A DNA stretch of 64,000 nt. Origin: Vibrio metschnikovii CIP 69.14. GTDB taxonomy: Bacteria > Pseudomonadota > Gammaproteobacteria > Enterobacterales > Vibrionaceae. The notes under the pieces are model-generated. The model was not told the DNA's origin and did no database searches. It saw only the letters and a program-made list of their open reading frames with translations. This document shows, one piece after another, positions 55,674 through 64,000 of the stretch (position 1 is its first letter; the number at the start of each line of letters is the position of its first letter). The DNA lies in NCBI RefSeq assembly GCF_000176155.1, contig NZ_ACZO01000006.1, positions 434,001 to 498,000 of the forward strand, given 5' to 3'. The position numbers and the translations under genes are program-made.

Positions 55674-57356
55674 TTAGCTGAGAATGATCAAAATGGTACC
55701 AGCAAGCGTCATCAAAATATTGGCAATCGCGTAAGTGCCTGCATAGCCAAGCGCTGGAATGGTCGATTTGGCATAATCATTCACGATATCCATCGCCGGA
55801 GCACAGGTACGAGCACCAATGATCGCTCCAAAAAGTAAAGCGCGATTCATTTTTAATAGGTACGCCCCGACCAGATAAGCAAAGACCACAGGGACAACAC
55901 TCACGATAAACGCTAAGCCAATCACTTGCGGACCAACTTCAGTTAAGTGTTCAAACATCCGTCCACCGGCGCTTAAGCCGATACCCACCATAAATATCAT
56001 CAGTCCTAGATCTTTGACCATGTTTAATGCACCTTGCGGGACATAACCAAAGGTTGGATGGTTGGCACGTAAAAAACCAAGCGAGATACCGGACAAAAGT
56101 AGGCCGACGGCATTGCCCAGACTAAAAGAGACTTGACCAAAGGTCATGGTAATTAAGCCAAAGAGAATCCCTAAAATGAAAAAGCTACAAAAAGCCATGA
56201 GATCGGCCATCTGACTATGAATAGAGATAAACCCGATTCGTTCGGCTAGCCCTTTAACACGACTTTTTTCTCCACTGACCTGAAGTACATCGCCTTTCGC
56301 CAGCACAATATCGAGATCCATCGGCATTTCAATTTGTGCGCGCACCACGCGGTTCAAGAAACAGCCATATTCCGAGAGGTTTAAATCAGACAACCTTTTT
56401 CCGGCAATACTGTCACTTTTGACGACAATTTCTTCTTCAGTGATCCGTAGGTCAAGTAAGTTTCTATCAAACACTTCTTTACCATTACGAAAGCTCGGAT
56501 CAAGGCGCGCATGACTGTCAGGAAAACCGACTAAGGCAATTTCATCGCCTTCTTGCAAAATGGCATCACCATCAGGGTGGGCAAGAATACCATTACGACG
56601 AATACGCTCGATATAGCATCCAGTTTGACGATAGATACCAAGCTCTCGTAAATTTCTGCCATCAATCCAATTGGTTAGCTCAGGGCCAACCCGATAAGCA
56701 CGAATGATCGGCAAATAGACCTTACGTTGTCCGCTGCCGCCAATTCCCCGTTCTTGAGCAATTTGTTGCGCTGAATCAGAGAGATTTTGTTTTTGTAATT
56801 TGGGTAGTAACTTCGCAAACATGATCATACTGATCAGGCCAATCAGATACGCCATCGCATAGCCGACCGAGACATTTTCTAAAATCAAGGTCAGATCCAT
56901 ATTACGAGGAATATTGGCCAGTCCAGAGTTCAGGGCATCCTGTGCACCAACCAACACTGGAGTCGACGTTAACGCTCCGGCCATCATCCCAGCGGCTAAG
57001 CCGTAATCGAGATTAAAAAAATGACTGGCGGAATAGGTTAAACTGGTGGCAGTGACTAACACCACTAAACTTAAAATTAAGTAGTGTTTACCATCACGAA
57101 AGAAGATACCAAAGAAGTTTGGTCCCGCTTCAATCCCCACACAATAAATAAACAACATGAAACCAATCGTTAATGCTTCGGCATTAAACGAGAAGCCCAG
57201 ATGTCCCATCACTAAAGACGTGATCAACACGCCGATGGAGTTGCCTAATTGCAAACTGCCAAAGCGAATTTTGCCAAATGCCAAGCCAATGGCGAGGACA
57301 ACGAAGATCAATAAGATGGGATTTTGTTCTAACAACAGTACGACGTCGATATTCAC
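55674..57356 (-). CDS. AspT/YidE-YbjL family putative transporter
   Basis: 560 residues. Two membrane halves of about five helices each (1-185 and 385-560) flank a cytoplasmic region with two TrkA-C/RCK-C-like domains (about 205-375; [14 protein letters not shown] and [14 protein letters not shown] are the typical turns). The repeats [18 protein letters not shown] and [15 protein letters not shown] are characteristic of the aspartate:alanine exchanger superfamily; E. coli YbjL is the closest known relative. The substrate is not known. Single gene. Confidence 0.88.
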   Translation of the reverse strand: MNIDVVLLLEQNPILLIFVVLAIGLAFGKIRFGSLQLGNSIGVLITSLVMGHLGFSFNAEALTIGFMLFIYCVGIEAGPNFFGIFFRDGKHYLILSLVVLVTATSLTYSASHFFNLDYGLAAGMMAGALTSTPVLVGAQDALNSGLANIPRNMDLTLILENVSVGYAMAYLIGLISMIMFAKLLPKLQKQNLSDSAQQIAQERGIGGSGQRKVYLPIIRAYRVGPELTNWIDGRNLRELGIYRQTGCYIERIRRNGILAHPDGDAILQEGDEIALVGFPDSHARLDPSFRNGKEVFDRNLLDLRITEEEIVVKSDSIAGKRLSDLNLSEYGCFLNRVVRAQIEMPMDLDIVLAKGDVLQVSGEKSRVKGLAERIGFISIHSQMADLMAFCSFFILGILFGLITMTFGQVSFSLGNAVGLLLSGISLGFLRANHPTFGYVPQGALNMVKDLGLMIFMVGIGLSAGGRMFEHLTEVGPQVIGLAFIVSVVPVVFAYLVGAYLLKMNRALLFGAIIGARTCAPAMDIVNDYAKSTIPALGYAGTYAIANILMTLAGTILIILS

Positions 57357-57477
57357 AATTTAGCTCAATGTTGGCATGCAAGGGGAGGATGATTAAATTG
57401 TGACGATTGTAGCGTAAATAGGCAAAAAGATAAGTGAAATTTTTCAGGGCAAGGTCATTTTTTAATAAATAATCCAT

Positions 57478-57505
57478 TAAAAAACCCGCTAAACATCAGC
57501 GGGTT
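57478..57505 (-). terminator. Intrinsic terminator of grxA
   Basis: AACCCGCT (57483-57490) pairs with AGCGGGTT (57498-57505); on the minus strand it is followed by a T-run. Confidence 0.85.
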
Positions 57506-57535
57506 GACTAAGATTAGAAATGGTGTATCGAAAGC

Positions 57536-57802
57536 TTATTCGTCAAATAGACCTAAATGCTCTTTTGCATAGGCTTCAAATTCAGTGCAGCCGCCAATAT
57601 GCTCTTGATCAATAAAAATTTGTGGCACCGTTTCAACCGGTTTACCCACGGTTTTTTCTAGATCAGCCTTAGTAATGCCTTCTTCATGAATATCAACATA
57701 ACGGTAGTTGAAGTCATCACGTTTCGCTTTTAAGGTTTCTGCGTGCTCTTTTGCACGGACACAATATGGACAAGCCGGGCGGCCAAAAATCACTACGAAC
57801 AT
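57536..57802 (-). CDS. grxA: Glutaredoxin 1
   Basis: 88 residues from the ATG at 57802 (GAGGAGAAAG upstream); the longer frame from 57865 has no ribosome-binding site. The dithiol active site is CPYC (residues 11-14, FGRPACPYCVRA), with the TVPQIF cis-Pro motif and GGCTEF glutathione-binding motif. It is the GrxA size and pattern (FVVIFGR start). It supplies electrons to ribonucleotide reductase and deglutathionylates proteins. Confidence 0.95.
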   Translation of the reverse strand: MFVVIFGRPACPYCVRAKEHAETLKAKRDDFNYRYVDIHEEGITKADLEKTVGKPVETVPQIFIDQEHIGGCTEFEAYAKEHLGLFDE

Positions 57803-58070
57803 CACTTTCTCCTCTGTTTCGTTTGCGCCACTATGCCCGATTCGAATTAGGAAATAAAGTGTCATTTACCAGTTGTTTTAATAGGTAAAATTGATTGGAT
57901 AATTTATGCCCAAGTTAAATAAAGCAGCGATGGTCATACCATCTATTGTGATGTCGTGCATAGTCTGAGATGAAGTTTGAGTTATTTAGCAACAGGTTGC
58001 ACTGAGTCAAAAAATTTTTTTACAAAGAGAAGCACACTCAATACTGTTAGAGTGATTGGGCGGAGGGCAC

Positions 58071-59324
58071 ATGTTCCAGTTTATAACATCGAATCGAATT
58101 GTATTCGGTGCGGGTGCACTGCAACACTCGCTATCGCTGATCAATCAATACGGTTACAGCGTTCTATTGGTCTCAGGTAAAAACGTGCAACGTGCTCAAA
58201 TGATCAGTGATTATTTGCAACAGCAAAAGATGCCGTATCAACATGTCGCGATCCATGGCGAGCCCAATATTACTATGGTAGAAGAAGCGGCAATTGTCGG
58301 ACGACGCTTTCAACCACAAGTAGTGATTGCTATCGGTGGCGGTAGCGTTTTAGATATGGGCAAAGCTTTAGCGGCGATTATTCCTAATCAAGGAAATGTG
58401 TATGATTATGTTGAGGTCGTTGGTCGTAATGTGCCACTCAAAGCTAAGCCACTGCCATTTATTGCGATTCCAACCACCGCCAGTACCGGCTCTGAAGTCA
58501 CGAAAAACGCAGTGTTAAAATCTGGACAGGACAAAGTCAAAGTGAGTTTACGTAGCCCAGATATGCTGGCAGTGATGGCGATTATCGATCCGAGTTTAAC
58601 GTACGGCACTGATCGTTATACGTCTGGCCGTGGTGCAATGGAGGCTTTTACTCATCTCATGGAGGCTTACGTTTGTGGTGATCCCAATCCTTTAACGGAT
58701 ATGATCTGTGAAGAGGGATTGCGCCGTTTATCACGTTCAACGCTTGCTGCGTGTTGTTTAGATGATAAACCTGCTCGTGAGGATTTATCTTTTGCTGCGA
58801 TGTTGGGCGGGATGGCAATCACTAACGCTAAGCTAGGTGCTGCCCATGGATTGGCCTCTGCGTTGGGAGGTAAGCTCGACGCACCGCACAGCGTGATCAC
58901 CGCTCGTCTTGCCCCTTATGTTATGAGAGAGAATATTCATGCGGCGAAAAAGGCTCAGCGAGCGGATGTTTTACAGCGTTATTACCGAATCGCTCAATTA
59001 TTAACGAAGCGTAAAAATGTCAATATTGATGATAGTATTCTGTGGGTACAAATGATGCTCGACAAATTACCACTACCAACGTTGAGTCAATTTGGCGTGT
59101 GTTCGACTTCTTTCGAGCAAGTCGCTACGGATGCTCTGCGCTCACAAGCGATCAAAGGCAATCCACTTCCGTTAACTCATGAGAGGTTAGTGTATATTTT
59201 ACGTCAAGTTTGTTCATGTTCTAAATCAGAAACGCAGAATATTATCCCGCCTTTGGTTACCGAGAAAAGATTGCAGTGGATTTATAATTCTCGCCTTGTC
59301 GAAGGAAGTGAACAAGGAAGCTAA
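58071..59324 (+). CDS. Iron-type (family III) alcohol dehydrogenase
   Basis: 417 residues from the ATG at 58071 (GGAGGG upstream). The NAD site is IAIGGGSVLDMGKA, and AIPTTASTGSEVTKNAVL is the family signature. Metal ligands: His in GAMEAFTHLMEAY, His in GAAHGLASALGG and His in DAPHSVI. The Asp usually four residues before the first of these His (family G-x-D-A-x-T-H) is Glu here (MEAFTH), and the usual PHG is PHS. It could still bind iron or zinc. Substrate unknown. It converges on hexR. Confidence 0.88.
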   Translation: MFQFITSNRIVFGAGALQHSLSLINQYGYSVLLVSGKNVQRAQMISDYLQQQKMPYQHVAIHGEPNITMVEEAAIVGRRFQPQVVIAIGGGSVLDMGKALAAIIPNQGNVYDYVEVVGRNVPLKAKPLPFIAIPTTASTGSEVTKNAVLKSGQDKVKVSLRSPDMLAVMAIIDPSLTYGTDRYTSGRGAMEAFTHLMEAYVCGDPNPLTDMICEEGLRRLSRSTLAACCLDDKPAREDLSFAAMLGGMAITNAKLGAAHGLASALGGKLDAPHSVITARLAPYVMRENIHAAKKAQRADVLQRYYRIAQLLTKRKNVNIDDSILWVQMMLDKLPLPTLSQFGVCSTSFEQVATDALRSQAIKGNPLPLTHERLVYILRQVCSCSKSETQNIIPPLVTEKRLQWIYNSRLVEGSEQGS

Positions 59325-59329
59325 AAAAG

Positions 59330-59388
59330 TAGAAAGAGAATGGAGCTATTCATCTTATGACCATGAATAGCTCCATTCTCTTTTTAGG
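59330..59388. terminator. Bidirectional terminator, alcohol dehydrogenase / hexR
   Basis: A perfect 21-bp stem (arms 59333-59353 and 59363-59383) with a nine-base loop and T-runs on both strands. Confidence 0.93.
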
Positions 59389-59408
59389 TTGGGGGAGAGA
59401 AAAAAGAA

Positions 59409-60263
59409 TTAAAACTGTGATAATTTATCGTAGCGAGAGTCTTTTAACACGTCTTTAACGCGTTTGAGGTTTTCTCTAAAACCAGAACCTCGGCGCAAAG
59501 TGAAACCGGTCGCTAACACATCAATCACCGTCATCTGCACAACTCGACTCGCCATCGGCATGTAAACATCGGTATCTTCAGGGACATCAAGACAAATCGA
59601 TAAAGAGCTCGCTTTATCTAACGGCGAGTCTTTTGCGGTAATTGCAATAACCGTTGCGCCATTTTCTCGTGCAAGATTAGCAATTTCGACTTGGCTTTTT
59701 GTCCGCCCGGTATGAGAAATGAGGACGATCACATCATTATCAGTGCAGTTAATGCAGCTCATCCGCTGCATAACAATATCTTCAAAACAAGAGATTGGAA
59801 TATTAAAACGAATGAATTTGTTTTGTGCATCACGCGCAACGGAGGATGAAGCGCCTAAACCAAAAAACGAAATGCGCTTCGCTTGTGTTAATAGGTCAAC
59901 CGCTCGATTAATTTGCATTGGATCGAGACTATTTTTTGCAACATCCAAACACGCCATGGTCGATTCAAAAATCTTATGGGTATACGCATCAGGACCATCG
60001 TCTTCTTCCACATTGCGATTCACGTAAGGCGTACCATTTGCCAAACTTTGCGCTAAGTGTAACTTGAAATCAGGGAAACCTTTGGTATCGAGTCGACGAC
60101 AAAAGCGATTCACCGTTGGTTCACTAACATCGGCCATTTTGGCCAGCGTCGCAATACTGGAATGGATCGCGGTTTGCGGGGAAGCCATGATCACTTCAGC
60201 TACCTTACGTTCCGATTTGCTGAAATTTTCTAGATTTTTTTGTATTTTTTCTAATGTATTCAT
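59409..60263 (-). CDS. hexR: Central-carbon regulator HexR (RpiR family)
   Basis: 284 residues from the ATG at 60263; a GTG three codons earlier is possible. The N-terminal HTH_6 domain has SKSERKVAEVIMASPQTAIH, SSIATLAKMADVSEPTVNRF and CRRLDTKGFPDFKLHLAQSL; the SIS sugar-phosphate domain has FFGLGASSSVARDAQNKF and VLISHTGRTKSQVEIA. The sequence follows E. coli HexR closely (GTPYVNRNV, VPEDTD-YMPM). HexR binds KDPG and controls glycolysis, Entner-Doudoroff and gluconeogenesis genes. Confidence 0.94.
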   Translation of the reverse strand: MNTLEKIQKNLENFSKSERKVAEVIMASPQTAIHSSIATLAKMADVSEPTVNRFCRRLDTKGFPDFKLHLAQSLANGTPYVNRNVEEDDGPDAYTHKIFESTMACLDVAKNSLDPMQINRAVDLLTQAKRISFFGLGASSSVARDAQNKFIRFNIPISCFEDIVMQRMSCINCTDNDVIVLISHTGRTKSQVEIANLARENGATVIAITAKDSPLDKASSLSICLDVPEDTDVYMPMASRVVQMTVIDVLATGFTLRRGSGFRENLKRVKDVLKDSRYDKLSQF

Positions 60264-60601
60264 AGTGTTCACGCGGGCCTAGAGAACAACTCATTGGGAT
60301 TTTTAGGTGTCTTGTCATCATAAAAATGAATTATTTCGACAAGGGACACATTTACCAACGCCATGACGCGAGTATAAACCCAAGCGGTCATAAATCATAA
60401 AGTAAACACACTATCAAATAGTGAGAATATGACAAGCCTCAAACTAAATTTCATGAAAACTACACTTTTAATCGGGAAAAAGAGCTAAAAGCGTCGTTTA
60501 TCGATGGATTATGATGGGCGAGTTACAATAAAAAGAAAGAAATTTTCATTTATTTCTTTCTTTTTATTCGTCGTTATTGTTTTGCAAATTTGCCCGAGTT
60601 T
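60264..60601. other. hexR promoter region and AT-rich terminator of panP
   Basis: 338 bases without a gene. At 60527-60568 an AT-rich perfect inverted repeat (AATAAAAAGAAAGAAA with its complement) lies behind panP and may act as a weak terminator. At about 60440-60460 a partly symmetric TGTAGTTTTCATGAAA stretch recalls HexR-type sites (TGTARTTWAAWTTACA) but with poor agreement. Confidence 0.45.
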
Positions 60602-62254
60602 TTAAGCCTGTGAGCTAATAATGCTTTGACTCGACTGATTTATCTGGGCAAGTAATTGAGTGGCTGTTTGGGCTATGTCCCTTTGCTCTTGCAAGACCGA
60701 GTGTAAAATTGACCTAGTCGTGAGCGGGTTCGCCAATACGACACGAAAGACTAAGGTATCTAAACCTTGCCAACGTGCCGGATTGAGTTGTGTGCGAGAA
60801 ACAAACGATTTACCTGTTTCACGCTGTTTCTTCTGAATGTATTTAGTTAATTCATTCAGCAAATGATTCAGCGCAGTTTTCTCTTTTTCATCAGCGATTG
60901 TCAGTGCTTTTATAGCGTTATCAGGAGCATAACGATAAGTGAGCAGGCAAAGCTCAGGTTCTGAAACGAGTTCAAAATCTGTTTGTGATTGAATCAGATC
61001 AGCAAAATAACGCGCTTTCTCAATACTTTGATCAATTAATAGTTGATAACCTGCACGACTAATAATATGCATGCTCGCATAGACAAGCATCGCCATCCCA
61101 GAACGAGATCCTTCTAAGGTATGACTGCCTAAATCTTTAGAACCTTTGCGTAAAATATATTGCGCATGATGTTCTATCGCATTCATTGCATGAGGGTCTT
61201 TAAATAACACCATTCCGGCACCCATTGGGATATACATTTGCTTATGGGCATCAATGGTTACAGAATCGGCCAGTTCAATACCATCCAACAAGTGGCGATA
61301 GGTACTCGACATTAAGGTGGCACCACCCCAAGCGGCATCGACATGAAAATGACATTGCTCTTTTTGGCAAATTTCACCGATGGCTCTTAGTGGGTCGACA
61401 TTTCCCGTCTCAGTTGTACCTGCAACACCGACAACGGCAAAGGGATGAATATTTTGTGATTTGAGTTGGTTAATCTTCAACTGCAGATCATCGGGACAAA
61501 GACGATTATTATTATCAGTACGAACAGTGACTAAGCCTTGTTGGCCAATGCCCAAAATATCAGCAGCTTTTTTTAGTGAATAGTGGCCGCGCTCAGAGAC
61601 TAAAATCGCTAATCCTTGATAACCATAGTGGAGCATGGCTTTGAATAAGCCTTCTTTTTCTACGCCACCAAAACCCTCTCTCGCTTGCAGTGCATTATTA
61701 CGTGCGACCCAGAGCGCGGTAATGTTAGCAATGGTGCCCCCTGAACAAAATGCGCCAAGAGAATGGGCGGCACTGTGCATCCATTGTTGGTAAAACTCGT
61801 CTTGTTGAGCATAAATAAGACGGTGCAACATGCCTAATACTTGACGTTCAAGTGGCGTAAATGCTTTCGAGGTTTCAATTTTTACTAAGTTTTGATTCAA
61901 AGCAATCATGATTTTTGACAGCGGCATTAAAAAATAAGGTAATGCTGAAGTCATATGGCCAATGAAACTGGGCGATGCCGTATGCACCGATTGAGCCACT
62001 AACGTATCCATTAAATGTTGAGTATGCTCTGAGACAAACTCTGGCGCTTCAGGAATGTGCGGATTGGAAAAGTCTTTTTCTATCTCTTTAAGCGGCTTTT
62101 CTTCTGCCACAATATGCTCACGTAAGAATTGGTTTAAATTACGTGATAATTCTTCTTCAATACGAGTCAGAGTTGAATCTGGTCCTTCTGGTACGGTGAA
62201 TATACGTAAAAGGCTCTCGAAGCTTGCATCCGCTATTTTATGTTCTGATACCAT
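60602..62254 (-). CDS. panP: PLP-dependent aspartate 1-decarboxylase PanP (group II decarboxylase)
   Basis: 550 residues. Vibrio-type replacement for the pyruvoyl enzyme PanD: decarboxylates aspartate to beta-alanine for pantothenate synthesis. The PLP lysine is in DSVTIDAHKQMYIPMGAG; FHVDAAWGGATLMS carries the cofactor-binding Asp, and FCSGGTIANITAL and ERGHYSLKKAADILG are family blocks. The whole length and the motifs match the Vibrio fischeri PanP group, which is often mis-annotated as glutamate decarboxylase. It stands alone with about 200 bases of promoter region before it. Confidence 0.88.
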   Translation of the reverse strand: MVSEHKIADASFESLLRIFTVPEGPDSTLTRIEEELSRNLNQFLREHIVAEEKPLKEIEKDFSNPHIPEAPEFVSEHTQHLMDTLVAQSVHTASPSFIGHMTSALPYFLMPLSKIMIALNQNLVKIETSKAFTPLERQVLGMLHRLIYAQQDEFYQQWMHSAAHSLGAFCSGGTIANITALWVARNNALQAREGFGGVEKEGLFKAMLHYGYQGLAILVSERGHYSLKKAADILGIGQQGLVTVRTDNNNRLCPDDLQLKINQLKSQNIHPFAVVGVAGTTETGNVDPLRAIGEICQKEQCHFHVDAAWGGATLMSSTYRHLLDGIELADSVTIDAHKQMYIPMGAGMVLFKDPHAMNAIEHHAQYILRKGSKDLGSHTLEGSRSGMAMLVYASMHIISRAGYQLLIDQSIEKARYFADLIQSQTDFELVSEPELCLLTYRYAPDNAIKALTIADEKEKTALNHLLNELTKYIQKKQRETGKSFVSRTQLNPARWQGLDTLVFRVVLANPLTTRSILHSVLQEQRDIAQTATQLLAQINQSSQSIISSQA

Positions 62255-62457
62255 AGTTATATCGTTATTGTTGAGACTGGTTAATGTCAGCTAGGCAATC
62301 TAAACCAAAACAAAAAGCTTGTCCTGCAGTAATTTATATTGCATTGGCGGTTCGCTCTTTGTTCGATTGGCGCGTTTTACTTAGTCACTTAATTGGGTTA
62401 CGCATATTGATGAAATGTTGATGCATTGTAAAGTACGCTATAACGGTTTCTTGAGCG

Positions 62458-63363
62458 TTAACCTGCAAGAGAGACAAATAACAACATTAAAAACGGCACT
62501 AACAGACTTAAGATAAAGCCACTGACAATCGCAATGGGTACACAGCGTACTCCCCCTGTCGTCTGGATCACTGGTAGGGTGAAATCCATGGCGGTTGCTC
62601 CGGCGTAGCCAATAGAAGTGCAGGGCTTGCGACCAATAAACATCGGTATTAAGGCCAGTGCCACTAACTCACGCATCAGCTCAATCAAAAAAGAAGCGCC
62701 ACCATATACGGGGCCAAAAGCGTCGCCCATCAGAATTCCAGACAATGAGTACCAGCCAAACCCAGAGGCCATGGCTAATGCTCGATAGATTGGGATATCG
62801 AGAATGAAGGCCGCTAGGATCCCACCTATCCAGCAGGTAATAATGACGACTGAGGCGATGATCATGCCATGCTTATTCAATAAGATCTGTTTCAATGTTA
62901 AGCCACTGTTTCTTAATTGAACGCCAATAAAAAACAGTAAAATAAATAAAATCCATTCACTGGCACTTTCTACCCAAGATAAATCAAAACCAAGAACCAA
63001 GCCAAGCAGCAGACCTGCGCCCACGACAAAAATCAGCTTAATTGATTCTAACGCCATGCTTGATAAGGGTAATTTGGTTTGTGTCGCTTGGCTATCAATG
63101 GGAAACCATTTATCAATCCAGGGAAGAGCTAACAAGTTACAGCACCCCATAGCAAGAAAAAACACACCTGCAATACGCAAAATTGCTTGTAGATTAGCGC
63201 TTAAATTATCTAATGCAGCGAGGCTAAGCCCCATCAGGAAAAGGATGACATAAACCAGCGAAACCGTTGCTTTGTTGAGTAAGGTTAATTTTGCTGGCTG
63301 AGAAATAGAAAAAAGATACCCGATAACGAGTGGAGCAAAAATAAATAGCATCCCTAAAAACAT
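62458..63363 (-). CDS. lysO: Lysine exporter LysO (YbjE) family protein
   Basis: 301 residues, about eight membrane helices. The first third has FAPLVIGYLFSIS and SLVYVILFLMGLSLAALDNL; the conserved C-terminal half has MASGFGWYSLSGILMGDAFG, SFLIELMRELVALALIP and GGVRCVPIAIVSGFILSLLV. The GWYSL and REL residues belong to the acidic/aromatic pocket region of LysO. E. coli LysO exports L-lysine and thialysine. No lysine riboswitch is visible in the 54 bases between it and the HDOD gene. Confidence 0.9.
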   Translation of the reverse strand: MFLGMLFIFAPLVIGYLFSISQPAKLTLLNKATVSLVYVILFLMGLSLAALDNLSANLQAILRIAGVFFLAMGCCNLLALPWIDKWFPIDSQATQTKLPLSSMALESIKLIFVVGAGLLLGLVLGFDLSWVESASEWILFILLFFIGVQLRNSGLTLKQILLNKHGMIIASVVIITCWIGGILAAFILDIPIYRALAMASGFGWYSLSGILMGDAFGPVYGGASFLIELMRELVALALIPMFIGRKPCTSIGYAGATAMDFTLPVIQTTGGVRCVPIAIVSGFILSLLVPFLMLLFVSLAG

Positions 63364-63417
63364 AAATTCCTCAATAGGTAACCCCAGCTCGTATTGACGA
63401 TGATTGGGGAAGGGGGG

Positions 63418-64000
63418 TCAAAAACCACTGGCGTTAATCACGCCATGCAACTGAGAACGAAATTCAACGTCCGTCATGTTACTTAAATGGTAAAGCACTT
63501 CCGCGCCCGTGGTGTTAATTTCTACTTCATGCTCGTCTAAAGCGTCATCTTGTTTACGAAATAATAACAGATGATTTGCGATACGAGCGATATCAAGATA
63601 ACTGACTTCTTGGTGATGCTCAATGAATGGTTGGTTACTCGCCACTTCGAGAAAATCGTTATCAAATCCCCAATGTTTTAAAACTAACTGACTGGTTGCC
63701 GAACAGTTCGATTGGAAAATCTGCAGCGCAATGTCTTGATCAAGGTAGTGTCCATTTTCCAAGTAAAGATGGTATTCATTCACTAAGCAAAACAGACCGA
63801 TATCGGCCAATAGACCAACCAACAAAGCTTTCTCTTGTTCTAAATGTTGATAGTGCTGCGGTTCTAAACGCTTAAACCATTGAGTGACTAGAACCATACT
63901 GGCACCAAATTCACGTGATATGGCCGCACTATTGGTCAGGACTTTATTGCACGCGGTACTTAGATTAATCGAATGCTTGAGTTGCTCAATAGCTTGAGCG
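63418..64000 (-). CDS. HDOD domain protein, 3' part (cut by window edge)
   Basis: The reading frame is open to the right edge (64000), so at least 193 C-terminal residues are present and the start is outside. The visible part includes INLSTACNKVLTNSAAISRE, then a HDOD core with KALLVGLLADIGLFCLVNEY (in place of the canonical HxxGxL), LVLKHWGFDNDFLEVA and SYLDIARIANHLLLF. HDOD domains are HD-GYP relatives without hydrolase residues and serve in signalling or regulation. An internal ATG at 63897 is not the true start, because the frame upstream stays homologous. Confidence 0.82.
   Translation of the reverse strand, partial: AQAIEQLKHSINLSTACNKVLTNSAAISREFGASMVLVTQWFKRLEPQHYQHLEQEKALLVGLLADIGLFCLVNEYHLYLENGHYLDQDIALQIFQSNCSATSQLVLKHWGFDNDFLEVASNQPFIEHHQEVSYLDIARIANHLLLFRKQDDALDEHEVEINTTGAEVLYHLSNMTDVEFRSQLHGVINASGF

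Noticed and set aside
60438-60460. HexR operator upstream of hexR
   Set aside because: Half of the motif fits, but symmetry and the second half are poor.
1-64000. CRISPR array, integrase/attachment sites, rRNA operon
   Set aside because: No regularly spaced repeats, no integrase-like ORF, and no rRNA stretches were seen on either strand.

Overview
The window comes from a gammaproteobacterium, almost certainly Vibrionaceae and probably Vibrio. The indicators are a FabV enoyl reductase, a PanP-type aspartate decarboxylase, HexR, a GlyGly-CTERM trypsin-like protease, a VC0807-type membrane protein, a PsrA-FadE pair, Vibrio-style pstA/pstC with long periplasmic inserts, and several ERIC-type repeats. 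Everything here is read from the sequence and recalled family knowledge; no search was run.

Left part (1-8.5 kb): a truncated tryptophanase gene (minus strand) preceded by a recognisable TnaC leader peptide, then an accessory stretch. That stretch holds an ISAs1-family relic split by an IS66-family element with an 8-bp target duplication, a small island (TetR regulator, DUF5692-like membrane protein, membrane-anchored alpha/beta hydrolase), and an IS630-family relic. ERIC ends lie at or near the junctions.

8.6-19 kb: a DUF418 membrane protein, a chemoreceptor, an arfA ribosome-rescue gene with a terminator inside its coding sequence, a zinc-starvation unit (Zur box, COG0523 GTPase, frameshifted DUF1826), a secreted serine protease, and a LemA/M48 protease pair. 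19-25.5 kb: a complete suf Fe-S operon (sufB-C-D-S-A-T-E) whose promoter overlaps a near-consensus IscR type 1 box. 25.5-33 kb: a VC0807-type membrane protein, a YtrA-type GntR/ABC operon, a BCCT transporter, and a SulP transporter with a UspA protein.

33-49.6 kb is an arsenic/phosphate region. It has arsR-acr3; an SgrR-type regulator with a divergent small ORF; arsD-arsA-acr3; a full pstS-C-A-B-phoU operon with two tandem Pho boxes; and, divergent from pstS, arsR-gapdh-phosphatase-arsJ, the 1-arseno-3-phosphoglycerate export pathway with an extra dual-specificity-type phosphatase gene. No arsC is visible. Arsenite would be handled by ArsDA/ACR3, arsenate by GAPDH/ArsJ, and phosphate uptake by the embedded Pst system.

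49.7-64 kb: a PLP-dependent deaminase/desulfhydrase, a possible structured RNA with tRNA-like pieces and its own terminator, psrA-fadE with a PsrA box, fabV, an AspT/YbjL-type transporter, grxA, an iron-type alcohol dehydrogenase, hexR, panP, lysO and a truncated HDOD gene. Most operons end in clear hairpin terminators.
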